Assembly: GCA_013151415.1 (NCBI GenBank)
Contig: JAADII010000197.1
Coordinates: 1-56,028, forward strand
Source of the DNA: Chloroflexota bacterium
GTDB taxonomy: Bacteria; Chloroflexota; Anaerolineae; J102
Length of the DNA: 56,028 bases
Direction of reading: 5' to 3'
The notes beneath the pieces are model-generated. The model ran no database searches and had not been told where the DNA came from. It saw only the letters and a list, made by a program, of their open reading frames with translations. The number at the start of each line of letters is the position of its first letter. Position 1 is the first letter of the stretch. Made by a program: the position numbers and the translations under genes. This document shows positions 8,294 through 16,224 of the stretch, one piece after another.

Positions 8294-8848
8294 TTAACTA
8301 CGAACGCGTCGGCCTCCCTTGAGTTCGTTTTGCAGGGCTTTCAATTCATCCCACTTGCCTTCGGCGGCCAAAGCGGCCTGTTCTGGCCAGGTGGAGGGAT
8401 CGGCGATCTTGCCAATGCCAGCTTCGTCCAAAATGTGACGCAGGGTCGCGGCGTCGGTTTGCGCCAGCCGCTGGAATGTGTCGATGCCCTGATCTTGCAA
8501 GATGCGGCTGATTTTTGGCCCAATGCCTTCGATTGTTTTCAGATCATCCGGCTCTTCCGGCGCGGGTTCGCTCTCAGCTTCTGGCGCGGATGTGAGAGGC
8601 GCTTCAGCGGCGGACGCGGTCGCGGGGGGCGGCTCCTCTCGCGCGTCAGCATATCGCTCCGTCGTCTCCTCTTCTTCTTGTCGTCCCAACATGATGAAGG
8701 CCAGGATAATGGCCCCAAACAGCAACAGGACAAGCCACCAGGACATGGGGCTGCGTTGTTCCGAGCTAGAACGGGCGCCACACCCGCTCAGCCACACACT
8801 CAGGCCGGTAATCGCCCCCAGGCGATAAATGGGCGCATGTTTATTCAT
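8294..8848 (-). CDS. Membrane-anchored helix-hairpin-helix (H3TH/DUF4332-like) protein
   Basis: The 184-residue protein starts with a hydrophobic segment ending in a lipobox-like LSGC (residues 20-23), followed by a clear transmembrane segment (about 36-54) and an acidic Glu/Ala/Pro-rich linker. Its C-terminus is a helix-hairpin-helix domain (DDLKTIEGIGPKISRILQDQ, then LRHILDEAGIG) of the type annotated as predicted 5' nuclease or DUF4332. The start is supported by GAGGAG nine bases upstream. HhH domains usually bind nucleic acid non-specifically, so a membrane-tethered version is unusual. Whether the cysteine is lipidated or the second segment is the real anchor is undecided. Confidence 0.75.
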   Translation of the reverse strand: MNKHAPIYRLGAITGLSVWLSGCGARSSSEQRSPMSWWLVLLLFGAIILAFIMLGRQEEEETTERYADAREEPPPATASAAEAPLTSAPEAESEPAPEEPDDLKTIEGIGPKISRILQDQGIDTFQRLAQTDAATLRHILDEAGIGKIADPSTWPEQAALAAEGKWDELKALQNELKGGRRVRS

Positions 8849-8960
8849 GGTGATTTCTCCTCATGGTGGAAGCATAAGACGATGTAGGGGGTGAGGAAAA
8901 CGTGCCTCTGAACAAGTATAGGGCAAAGGCGGCCAATCTGAAAAGAACGATAATGGCTGT

Positions 8961-10778
8961 TTACGTTAACACGGCTTCAACGGGCATCCAGCGTCTCACC
9001 GAATTGATCAAGCACACCTCTTGCGCTCGCCAAAGGTCGTCTTTCTCTATTTTGCGCTCTTGAATCATTCCGCTCGCCAACAGATGATTCCGGAACACGC
9101 CCGCAAGCAGACCGCTTTTGAGAGGCGGCGTGTATAGACGGTCATCCAGGCGCACCACCACATTGGCGCGCGTCGCTTCGGTGATTTCGCCCCGTTCATT
9201 CCAAAGGATGACTTCGTCGCAGTCAGGACGGTTTGCCAGCGCCTGCTCGTAAACCGCGCGATGCGTGGTTTTGTGATAGAGGAAGGGATTGCTCGAATCC
9301 ACCGGTTGCGCGGCCAAACCCACGCGCCAGGGCTTGCCAGCGCCGGGGATGGGGGCAATAGGGTCTGCTTCGACGCGGATTGAGCCATTCTGGCTGATGA
9401 GCAGACGCACTTTGTGGTCGCGTAAGGGCAAGGATGCGGCCAGGGCCAACAAGCGGGCCCGGACGGCCGCGCGGTTGAAGGGGAAAAGAAAATAGGCCGC
9501 GCTCTTTTCCAGGCGATCCAAATGTTCGGCCAGCAAGAAATAGCCCTTTCCCGCTTCCCACAGCAGCGATTCCAAGAGGTCGAACTCCACCTCCGCGCGC
9601 GTGAGCACCGCGGCTTTGGTTCGACACTCTTCAAATTCAGCCTCCGGCTCCGAATCCCAAACGACGCCCCCGCCCACGCCGTATTCGATTTGACCGCGTT
9701 CACGGTCGATGAGCGCGGTGCGAATGGCGACATTGAATTGCGCGTAACGCTCGGCCCGCGAGGCCGCGGGCGCGAGAAAGCCGATCGCGCCGGTGTAGAC
9801 CCCGCGCGGCTCCGGCTCCAATTCGGCGATGATGCGCATGGTGCTGGCTTTGGGCGCGCCCGTAATGGACGCGCAGGGGAACAGCGCCTGAAACAAACGG
9901 GGAATCGAGGCCGAAGTGCGCGCGGTCACGGTGGATGTCATCTGCAAGACCGTGGGCCGGCGCTCGACCTCGAACAGCCGCGGAACGTGCACAGTGCCGA
10001 TTTCGGCCACGCGGCCCATGTCGTTGCGCATCATGTCCACGATCATCACATTCTCGGCCCGATCTTTTTCCGAATGATGCAATCGGCGGCGGTTGGCCTC
10101 GTCCTCCTCCCAGGTTCGGCCGCGGGGCATGGTTCCTTTCATGGGTTTGGCGCGCAGCGATTCCCCGCGCAGCTCGAAGAAGAGCTCGGGCGAGGCCGAG
10201 CAGATGACGCGTTCGCCGAGGTCGATATAGGCCGCGTAGTGATGGCGTTGCGCGGCCTGCAAGGCCAGGAAGAAGGCCCAGGGGTCGCCCTGAAAGTCGG
10301 CGCGTAAACGCATGGTGTAGTTGACCTGATACGTGTCGCCGCGAGCGATGCGGGCTTTGATGGCCGCGATGTGGGCTTGATAGCGCGCATAAGAGAGGGA
10401 TTCGCGCCATGGACCCACCGAAAAGGCGTCTCTATCGGCGGACGGGAGCGCGTCCAAAGGTTGGGGCGCGTTGTATAGCCCGAACCAAAGCAATGGGAGG
10501 TCGGGGCGAGGGGGGTGGGTGGTGAGCGCGCGGTCGAACGCGGGCGCGGCCTCGTAAGATATAAACCCCGCGGCCCACAGCCCCCTGCTCGTCGCGTTCT
10601 CCACCTTGGCCAACGCATCCATCACCTGGCCCGGGTTGTTTGCTTCCACCACCATTTGAGGGTTTTCGAACCGGAGCCAGCGCGTTTTTCTGCTATCAAA
10701 CGCCACAACGCGGCCCTTTTTCCGTAAGGATCCTTTATCGCGTTCGTCGCGCTGCAATGGCAAAACATGGTGAGTCAT
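8961..10778 (-). CDS. pabB-pabC: Aminodeoxychorismate synthase component I / 4-amino-4-deoxychorismate lyase fusion
   Basis: The N-terminal two thirds of this 605-residue protein is a chorismate-binding PabB domain: the run SGDTYQVN-type ARGDTYQVNYT, SASPELFF, KPMKGTMPRG and the EKDRAENVMIVD and PCASITGAPK segments. The C-terminal third is a PLP-dependent class IV aminotransferase-like lyase (LWNERGEITEATRANVVV, then the LKSGLLAGVFR segment), i.e. PabC. The fusion converts chorismate to p-aminobenzoate for folate synthesis once a glutaminase (PabA) supplies ammonia; PabA is not in the window. The frame is open a further 53 codons upstream, but that part reads through a repeat. The start was placed at MTHHVLPL (10778); a GTG further in is also possible. 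Confidence 0.9.
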   Translation of the reverse strand: MTHHVLPLQRDERDKGSLRKKGRVVAFDSRKTRWLRFENPQMVVEANNPGQVMDALAKVENATSRGLWAAGFISYEAAPAFDRALTTHPPRPDLPLLWFGLYNAPQPLDALPSADRDAFSVGPWRESLSYARYQAHIAAIKARIARGDTYQVNYTMRLRADFQGDPWAFFLALQAAQRHHYAAYIDLGERVICSASPELFFELRGESLRAKPMKGTMPRGRTWEEDEANRRRLHHSEKDRAENVMIVDMMRNDMGRVAEIGTVHVPRLFEVERRPTVLQMTSTVTARTSASIPRLFQALFPCASITGAPKASTMRIIAELEPEPRGVYTGAIGFLAPAASRAERYAQFNVAIRTALIDRERGQIEYGVGGGVVWDSEPEAEFEECRTKAAVLTRAEVEFDLLESLLWEAGKGYFLLAEHLDRLEKSAAYFLFPFNRAAVRARLLALAASLPLRDHKVRLLISQNGSIRVEADPIAPIPGAGKPWRVGLAAQPVDSSNPFLYHKTTHRAVYEQALANRPDCDEVILWNERGEITEATRANVVVRLDDRLYTPPLKSGLLAGVFRNHLLASGMIQERKIEKDDLWRAQEVCLINSVRRWMPVEAVLT

Positions 10779-10875
10779 GCGCGTTATTTTATCATACTTT
10801 GCGCTCCAACATTGCCCACATGAACTCACGCGTTTATAATGCGCGAGCCGAAACCAATTCCCCCAGCACTCAGCG

Positions 10876-10952
10876 CCCAATACCCAATACCCAATACCCA
10901 CTATCCAATATCCACTATCCACTATCCAAATATCCAATATCCAGCACCCAAC
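10876..10952. repeat. Degenerate CCAATACCC/CCACTATCC repeat
   Basis: About 77 bases made of near-tandem words CCAATACCC, CCACTATCC and CCAATATCC of 6-9 bases, in the divergent region between pabB-pabC and the PH/AlbA_2 gene. It ends about 10 bases before that gene's ATG. The same word family appears at 13410-13463 and, in the other orientation, at 51435-51475. Confidence 0.85.
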
Positions 10953-10963
10953 ACCGCCACCCC

Positions 10964-11968
10964 ATGCCCCTACACCATTCCCACGATCCTCTCATCATCA
11001 AACGAACGCCTTTTCTCTTTCTGCGTCGGCTCGTTCTCATCGAGTTTTTCTTTGCGTTTTTGCCTTTTTTGTTCGTTTGGTTGTTTGGCGTCGATTTGAG
11101 CGAGAGCGGTTTGTGGCAACCAACCGGCATTCCCTTCTCGCTCTTTCTCACCGGGCTGATCGCCACATTGCAGGTGCTGATTGTGGGCATTTCCTTCGCG
11201 AGTTGGTATTTGCCCTATTATCAAATCGACGCGCGCGCCATCACGTACAAAACCATTTTTTCCGGTTTGCGAAAACTCGCGGAAATGGAAGATATCGAGA
11301 AGGTTGTGGTGGAATACGGTTGGTTGGGACGGCGGCTGGGCTATGGCTCTCTCGCGCTTCATATCAGAGGAGGGGCGGAACCGGTTTACATAAGGGATAT
11401 TCCCGCCGCAGCCCGCTATGCCGAAATCATTCAGTCGCGCTTGTCTCAAGCTTCACCGACCGCCGCGGCGGCCGACATAGAGTCGGTGCGAGAACTCATT
11501 GCCGGGGGTGAAAACCAGTTCGTCGAGTTCAAATCCAGCCTGTTATGGGACTATCGGCAGCAGACCGTCAATAAGAAGCTTTACGAGCCGGTGATGAAGA
11601 ATGTGGTGGGGTTTATGAACGCATCCGGTGGGCGAATTCTCATTGGCGTGGCCGACGATGGCGAGATTTTGGGCCTGGAGCCGGATTTGCGCACCACCAG
11701 AAAGAAAAACGTGGATGAGTTCGAGAATATTTTCAATATGGCCTTTCGCAAGATGATCGGGCCGGAGTATCGCGGGTTGGTCACGCTCACGTTTCCGCAG
11801 GTGGAGGGCAAAACCGTTTGCGTGGTCACGGTGCGGCCCTCACCCTCGCCGGTGTTTTTCAAGCACAAGGGGCGCGAGGATTTCTATGTGCGCGCGGGCA
11901 ACGCCAGCCAACCCCTCACCATGAGCCAGGCCACGCGCTATATCCGGGATCATTTTGGGGATATTTGA
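10964..11968 (+). CDS. Membrane protein with bacterial PH-like domain and C-terminal Schlafen AlbA_2 domain
   Basis: The 334-residue product has two transmembrane segments (about 22-42 and 57-82), then a bacterial PH-like region (about 85-160). From about residue 175 it has an AlbA_2 domain of the Schlafen type: ENQFVEFKSSLLWD, VVGFMNASGGRILIGV and DDGEILGLEPD. AlbA_2 domains bind nucleic acid or nucleotides and often occur in regulators or defence proteins; the PH-like part suggests a membrane-proximal arrangement facing the cytoplasm. The frame runs further upstream through the repeat, but MPLHHSHD gives the expected membrane-protein start. There is no SD; the leader is C/A-rich. The exact function is unknown. 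Confidence 0.75.
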   Translation: MPLHHSHDPLIIKRTPFLFLRRLVLIEFFFAFLPFLFVWLFGVDLSESGLWQPTGIPFSLFLTGLIATLQVLIVGISFASWYLPYYQIDARAITYKTIFSGLRKLAEMEDIEKVVVEYGWLGRRLGYGSLALHIRGGAEPVYIRDIPAAARYAEIIQSRLSQASPTAAAADIESVRELIAGGENQFVEFKSSLLWDYRQQTVNKKLYEPVMKNVVGFMNASGGRILIGVADDGEILGLEPDLRTTRKKNVDEFENIFNMAFRKMIGPEYRGLVTLTFPQVEGKTVCVVTVRPSPSPVFFKHKGREDFYVRAGNASQPLTMSQATRYIRDHFGDI

Positions 11969-11973
11969 AAAAA

Positions 11974-12055
11974 TTGAACCGGTTCCAAAAACCTATTGAC
12001 AATCGCTCGCGCTTGTGCTATCATCGTGGAAACGGTTCCATTTGGAATCGGTTCC
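11974..12055 (+). promoter_or_regulatory. Sigma-70-like promoter with three LacI-type operators
   Basis: TTGACA at 11996-12001 and TATCAT at 12019-12024 are spaced by exactly 17 bases. Three similar palindromes flank them: TTGAACCGGTTCCAA (11974-11988), TGGAAACGGTTCCA (12027-12040, overlapping the expected transcription start) and GGAATCGGTTCC (12044-12055). All share a C-G centre and GGAA/TTCC arms, as expected for a LacI/GalR-family repressor. The set lies directly before the lacI gene, so autoregulation is the simplest reading; the upstream site is 53 bases from the second, centre to centre, and could allow looping. Confidence 0.85.
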
Positions 12056-12094
12056 GCGTGCCCAATACCTACAAATCCGCCGAGGATCGGGACC

Positions 12095-13126
12095 ATGCCT
12101 GCAACCATTCGCGATGTCGCCAAACGAGCCGGGGTTGGGGTGGGCACGGTTTCACGCGTGCTCAATAATCATCCTTCTGTGCGCGAGTCTACGCGACGGC
12201 GGGTGGAAGAGGCCATTGCCGCGCTCAACTATCGACCTAACACCATCGCCCGGCAGCTTTCTTCGGGCAAGACAGCGAACATCGGCGTGGTGGCTCCCTT
12301 TTTCATACGACCCTCCTCGGTGGAGCGCTTGCGCGGGGTGGAGACAGTGTTAGTGGAGCGCCAGTACGATTTGATCTTGTACAACGTAGAGACGAAAAAG
12401 AAGCGGGATGAATTGTTTCAGACCTTGCCCCGCGGAGACATGTTTGACGGGCTGTTGGTGTTCACGCTTTCGCCCAATGACGATGAGGCCGAGCGACTGC
12501 GCCACGCCGCGGTTCCGGTGGTTTTGGTGGATGCCTTTCACCCCGCGTTGAGTCGCGTGGTCATCGATGACATCGAGGGCGGCTACATGGCCACGAAGCA
12601 TCTCATCGACCTGGGTCACACGCGCATTGCCTATATCAGTGATATCCTGGAAAGCCCGTTCGAGTTTGTGGGCGCGTCCGCTCAGCGCTATCAGGGCTAC
12701 CGTCGCGCTTTGCACGAAGCCGGCATCGAGTTCCGTCCCGAATACTATCTTCAGGATCAGCATGGCGCGCCCCAGGCGCAGGCCATGACGCACCGGCTGC
12801 TCTCGCTTGCAGAGCCGCCTACGGCCATCTTCGCGGCCAGCGACACCCAGGCCATTGGCGTGTTGCGCGCGGCCAAGGAGCGAAACGTGGCCGTGCCCGA
12901 GCAACTCTCGGTCATGGGTTTCGACGACATCGAAGTGGCCGAATATCTCAACCTGACAACCATCCATCAGCCCCTGTTCACCTCCGGAGTGGAAGGGGCT
13001 GAGCTCTTATTCCGTTATATCGAGAACCCCGACGAACTCCGCCATGAGGTAAAGGAAGTTCTTTTACCCTTGCGTCTGATTCAACGCCAAACCACCGCGC
13101 CGCCGCCCTCCCACACCACGCGTTAA
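12095..13126 (+). CDS. LacI/GalR family transcriptional regulator
   Basis: The 343-residue protein has a LacI helix-turn-helix at residues 4-23 (IRDVAKRAGVGVGTVSRVLN), a hinge helix (PNTIARQLSSGKT) and a periplasmic-binding-like effector domain with GFDDIEVAEYLN near residue 275. Upstream ATG-less frame continues to a TTG at 11996, but that is the -35 box itself, so the start is MPATIRDV. It precedes the carbohydrate ABC importer genes on the same strand, and its own promoter carries three matching palindromes. It probably represses itself, and probably the importer, in response to a sugar ligand; the ligand is not determined. Confidence 0.93.
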   Translation: MPATIRDVAKRAGVGVGTVSRVLNNHPSVRESTRRRVEEAIAALNYRPNTIARQLSSGKTANIGVVAPFFIRPSSVERLRGVETVLVERQYDLILYNVETKKKRDELFQTLPRGDMFDGLLVFTLSPNDDEAERLRHAAVPVVLVDAFHPALSRVVIDDIEGGYMATKHLIDLGHTRIAYISDILESPFEFVGASAQRYQGYRRALHEAGIEFRPEYYLQDQHGAPQAQAMTHRLLSLAEPPTAIFAASDTQAIGVLRAAKERNVAVPEQLSVMGFDDIEVAEYLNLTTIHQPLFTSGVEGAELLFRYIENPDELRHEVKEVLLPLRLIQRQTTAPPPSHTTR

Positions 13127-13135
13127 CCTCGCGGT

Positions 13136-13176
13136 AAGTTACAGGTAGCAAGTCGCAAGTTGCAGATTGCAAGTTT
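13136..13176. repeat. TTGCAAGT-family degenerate repeat (copy 1)
   Basis: Words AGGTAGCAAGT, CGCAAGTTGCAGATTGCAAGT repeated imperfectly just after the lacI stop. Related copies occur at 13274-13311 and inverted at 13503-13534 (ACCTGCAA words). Confidence 0.75.
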
Positions 13177-13184
13177 GGCTTCAC

Positions 13185-13260
13185 TGAAAAAAGGTTCACC
13201 GCCGAGGGCTTTGTTTTCTCTGCGCTCTCAGCGAACTCAGCGGTGGAATAGCTTTTTTCA
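13185..13260. repeat. 76-base element with inverted ends (CACCGC...GCGGTG type)
   Basis: Outer arms TGAAAAAAG (13185-13193) and CTTTTTTCA (13252-13260) are perfect 9-base inverted repeats, and inner arms CACCGC (13197-13202) and GCGGTG (13240-13245) also pair. The centre reads CTCTGCGCTCTCAGCGAAC. It lies downstream of lacI and could fold into a long hairpin; the element looks like a dispersed intergenic repeat rather than a gene. Confidence 0.7.
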
Positions 13261-13273
13261 GGAAATCCAAGTC

Positions 13274-13534
13274 TACAGGTTGCAAGTTTGCAAGTCGCAA
13301 GGCGCAGGTTAATCCTCCCCCGCCCTCTGCTCCCTACTCCCTGCTACCTGTCCCTCTCCCGCTTGCTCCCCCCTGCCCCCTACCACTTGCCCCCTGCTAC
13401 CTGCCACTTAATATCCCAATACCCAATATCTCAATACCCAATATCTCAATACCCCCCAAACACCCCAATCCCCAACAAAAAGGAGGTGATGCCACTCGCT
13501 TTCACCTGCAACCTGCAATTTGCAACCTGCAACC
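13274..13534. repeat. Block of three degenerate repeat families before the binding-protein gene
   Basis: This noncoding stretch is almost entirely low-complexity. 13274-13311 holds TTGCAAG words, 13314-13408 holds CCCTGCTACCTG-like pyrimidine-rich words, 13410-13463 holds CCAATACCCAATATCT words, and 13503-13534 holds ACCTGCAA words. No gene is supported here. A perfect SD-like AAGGAGGTGAT occurs at 13480-13490 but has an ATG only two bases on. Any promoter for the importer must lie in or just after the repeats. Confidence 0.8.
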
Positions 13535-13570
13535 AATCAACCCTTTTCGACTCACGAGGAGAAGAAACCC

Positions 13571-15002
13571 ATGAAACGATCCTGGTATCTCTTACCTGTG
13601 TTGTTGTTGGCGCTGGTTTTGGCCCTGGCCGCTTGTGGTGGCCAGCAGGCCGAGCCTACTGAAGCGCCGCCCCCCACTGAAGCGCCTGCGCCCACTCAGG
13701 CGCCCGCGGCCACCGAGGCCCCCGCGCCGACCGAAGCGCCTGCGCCTGAAGTATCTGGCACGGGCCAGACGCATCTTGACAAGGCGTTGGCTGGCGAATA
13801 TGCTGGGACGGTGGTGACCATGTTCGGGCCGTTCACCGGGCCGGACGAGGTGAAATTCAACGAGTCCATCGCCGAATTCGAGCAGAAGACGGGCATCGAC
13901 ATCCAATACACCGGGTCTAAGGAATTCGAGACCACGATTTCGGTGCGCGTGGATGGGCGACCCGCCCGACATAGCCGACTTCCCGCAGCCCGGCTTGCTG
14001 GGCAACCTGGCCAAGGCCGGCAAGGTCGTGGACGTGAGCACCTATATGAACATGGACTGGCTCCAGAAGAACTACAAGCAGGCGTGGCTGGACATGGCCA
14101 TGATGGATAGTCCGGATGGCGAGATCATGGCTGGCGTCTGGGCGCGGTTCAACGGCAAGAGCCAGGTGTGGTATCCGAAGAAGGCGTGGGATGAAGCGGG
14201 CTATGAGATTCCGCAGACGTGGGATGAGATGATGGCGTTGACGCAGCAGATTGCGGACGATGGCGACACAGCGTGGTGCATTGGCATCGAGTCGGGGACG
14301 GCCACGGGTTGGCCAGCGACCGATTGGATGGAGGAGATCATGCTGCGGACGACGTCGTTGGAGAACTACGACAAATGGACGCGCGGGGAATTGCCGTTCA
14401 CGTCGCCGGAGGTGAAGCGAGCGGCGGAGATCATGGCCGAGATTTGGCTGAACCCGGACTACGTGTTTGGCGGTCGCGAGGGGATTGTGAGCACGTTCTT
14501 TGGCGATGCGCCGGCGCCGATGTTCGAGGATCCGCCCAAGTGCTGGCTGCACAAGCAGGGCAACTTCATCACCAGCTTCTTCCCCGAAGGTTTGGAAGCG
14601 GGCGTGGACTACGATTTCTTCTATCTGCCGCCCATCGACGAGCAGTATGGCAAGCCCTACCTGGTTGCGGGCGATATCTACGCCATGTTCAACGATCGGC
14701 CCGAAGTGCGCGCGGTGATGGAGTTCTTCACCACGGGCGAATCGCTGAAGACATGGCTGGCCAGTGGTGGCGCGCTATCGCCGCACAACGATGCGTCGTT
14801 GGATTGGTATGGCGACGACGTGGAGCGGAAGGTGGCGCAGTTTGTGCAAGAGGCCGACAGCGTGCGCTTCGACGGATCGGACCTGATGCCCAGCGAGGTG
14901 GGTGCGGGTTCGTTCTGGAAGGGCATGACCGACTGGATCGCCGGCACGGTGGATCTGGACACGGCCCTGGCCGAGATCGACGCAGCCTGGCCCAACAAAT
15001 AA
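13571..15002 (+). CDS. Alpha-glucoside-type ABC transporter substrate-binding lipoprotein, frameshifted
   Basis: The start (ATG at 13571, GAGGAG nine bases upstream) gives a lipoprotein signal with lipobox LAAC (residues 19-22 region) and a Pro/Ala/Thr-Glu linker, then EFEQKTGIDIQYTGSKEFET. The reading frame is lost near 13950: the expected GDPPDIADFPQPG continues in the +1 frame (13953-15002) to a normal C-terminus. Removing one base in GTGGATGGGC restores VRVEGDPPDIAD, so a single-base insertion is the simplest explanation, either a real mutation or an assembly error. The family resembles AglE-like alpha-glucoside binding proteins, matching the two permeases downstream. It would bind sugar at the outer membrane face. 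Confidence 0.8.
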
Positions 15003-15015
15003 GCCGTTGTTGCAC

Positions 15016-15050
15016 GAGGTGCGGCGCGCGTCTCTGGCGCGTCGCACCTC
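15016..15050 (+). promoter_or_regulatory. Intercistronic stem-loop between binding protein and permease
   Basis: Arms GAGGTGCGGCGCGC (15016-15029) and GCGCGTCGCACCTC (15037-15050) pair over 14 bases with one G-U, around a 7-base loop. No U-tract follows. Such hairpins after binding-protein genes commonly stabilise the upstream mRNA and lower permease expression. The arms resemble the hairpin at 52271-52301. Confidence 0.75.
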
Positions 15051-15087
15051 CATGACAGGCGTCGCACTTCTTCCAAGGAGATATCTT

Positions 15088-16224
15088 ATGACCAACAAGC
15101 CACCACCCATTGCCGAGGTCGCGCATCCTGAGGAGTCCATCGGTTTGGTTGGGCGCGTTTTGGCCTTTTTGTTGCGCGTGCTCATTGCTGTGGCCATTCC
15201 CGCCTTGGCGATGGCCGTATTCATTTTGGGCTTTCGTTTCTTACGCGAGAGCGACGCGCCAAAGTTTGTCATTGTGTTGGTGTCCATCGTGTGGGGCGTG
15301 GGGGGCGTGGGGTTGCTTTATTTGGCCGCCAACACCATGGTCGAGGCCTTGCCCGACCGCTGGACCGCTTTGCTACAGCCCTATGTGTTCGTTGGGCCGG
15401 CTGTGGCCATTTTGGTATGGTATTTGCTTATTCCCACTTTTCGCACCATCTACATTAGTTTGTTCGATCGCAGCAGTGAAAACTTTGTGGGGTTGCAAAA
15501 CTACATCGACATCTTCACCCAACGCGATCTACTCATCACCTTTCGCAACAATTTGATGTGGATCGTCTTTGGGGCCACATTCGCAGTGATTTTTGGTCTG
15601 CTCATCGCGGTGTTGGCCGACCGCAGCAAATTCGAGCGGACAGCCAAAGCGCTCATTTTCTTGCCCATGGCCATCTCTTTTGTGGGCGCGGGCATCATCT
15701 GGAATTTTATCTATGAGGTCAAGGATATTTCCGTGCCGCAGATCGGCCTGCTCAACGCCATTGTCGTGGCCTTGGGCGGCGAGCCGCGCGCCTGGACGGC
15801 CACGGTCCAGCCCTGGAACAACCTCTTTCTTATCGTCATCGTCATCTGGCTTCAGACCGGCTTCGCCATGGTGCTGTTTTCGGCTGCGCTCAAAGGCATC
15901 CCCGACGACCTTCTCGAGGCCGCGCGGGTGGACGGGGCCAGCGAAATTCAGATTTTCTTTCGCATCATGATCCCTTATATCATGGGAACCATCATCACCG
16001 TGGCCACCACCATCGTCATCTTCACATTGAAGATTTTCGATATCGTCATCGTCATGACGGGAGGGCAATTCGGCACCGAGGTCATCGCCACGCAGTTTTA
16101 CAGACAGTATTTCACCAATCGCAATTTCGGTCTCGGTTCAGCCTTCGCGGTCATTTTGGTGCTGGCCGTATTGCCTGTCATGGCCTATAACTTGCGGCGC
16201 CTGGCCGAAGAGGAGGGCTTCTAA
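15088..16224 (+). CDS. Carbohydrate ABC transporter permease (AglF-like)
   Basis: The 378-residue membrane protein starts at ATG 15088 with AAGGAG seven bases upstream. After a hydrophilic N-terminus it has two early membrane segments and then a MalF-type permease domain with the EAA loop EAARVDGASEIQIFFRIMIP (near residue 275) that docks on the ATPase. Its length and extra N-terminal segments fit alpha-glucoside transport permeases. It overlaps the next permease by one base (TAATG). No ATPase gene is found nearby; such importers often share an MsmX/UgpC-type ATPase encoded elsewhere. Confidence 0.88.
   Translation: MTNKPPPIAEVAHPEESIGLVGRVLAFLLRVLIAVAIPALAMAVFILGFRFLRESDAPKFVIVLVSIVWGVGGVGLLYLAANTMVEALPDRWTALLQPYVFVGPAVAILVWYLLIPTFRTIYISLFDRSSENFVGLQNYIDIFTQRDLLITFRNNLMWIVFGATFAVIFGLLIAVLADRSKFERTAKALIFLPMAISFVGAGIIWNFIYEVKDISVPQIGLLNAIVVALGGEPRAWTATVQPWNNLFLIVIVIWLQTGFAMVLFSAALKGIPDDLLEAARVDGASEIQIFFRIMIPYIMGTIITVATTIVIFTLKIFDIVIVMTGGQFGTEVIATQFYRQYFTNRNFGLGSAFAVILVLAVLPVMAYNLRRLAEEEGF

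Noticed and set aside
10779-10937. 53-codon upstream extension of pabB-pabC
   Set aside because: It translates the CCAATACCC repeat into repeated hydrophobic words and does not match the family.
13136-13534. CRISPR-like array
   Set aside because: Units are 6-12 bases and drift; there are no constant-length repeats or unique spacers.
13480-13662. SD-like AAGGAGGTGATG with an open frame from 13489
   Set aside because: The ATG is only two bases past GGAGG, the frame reads through repeat sequence and out of frame into the binding-protein gene.
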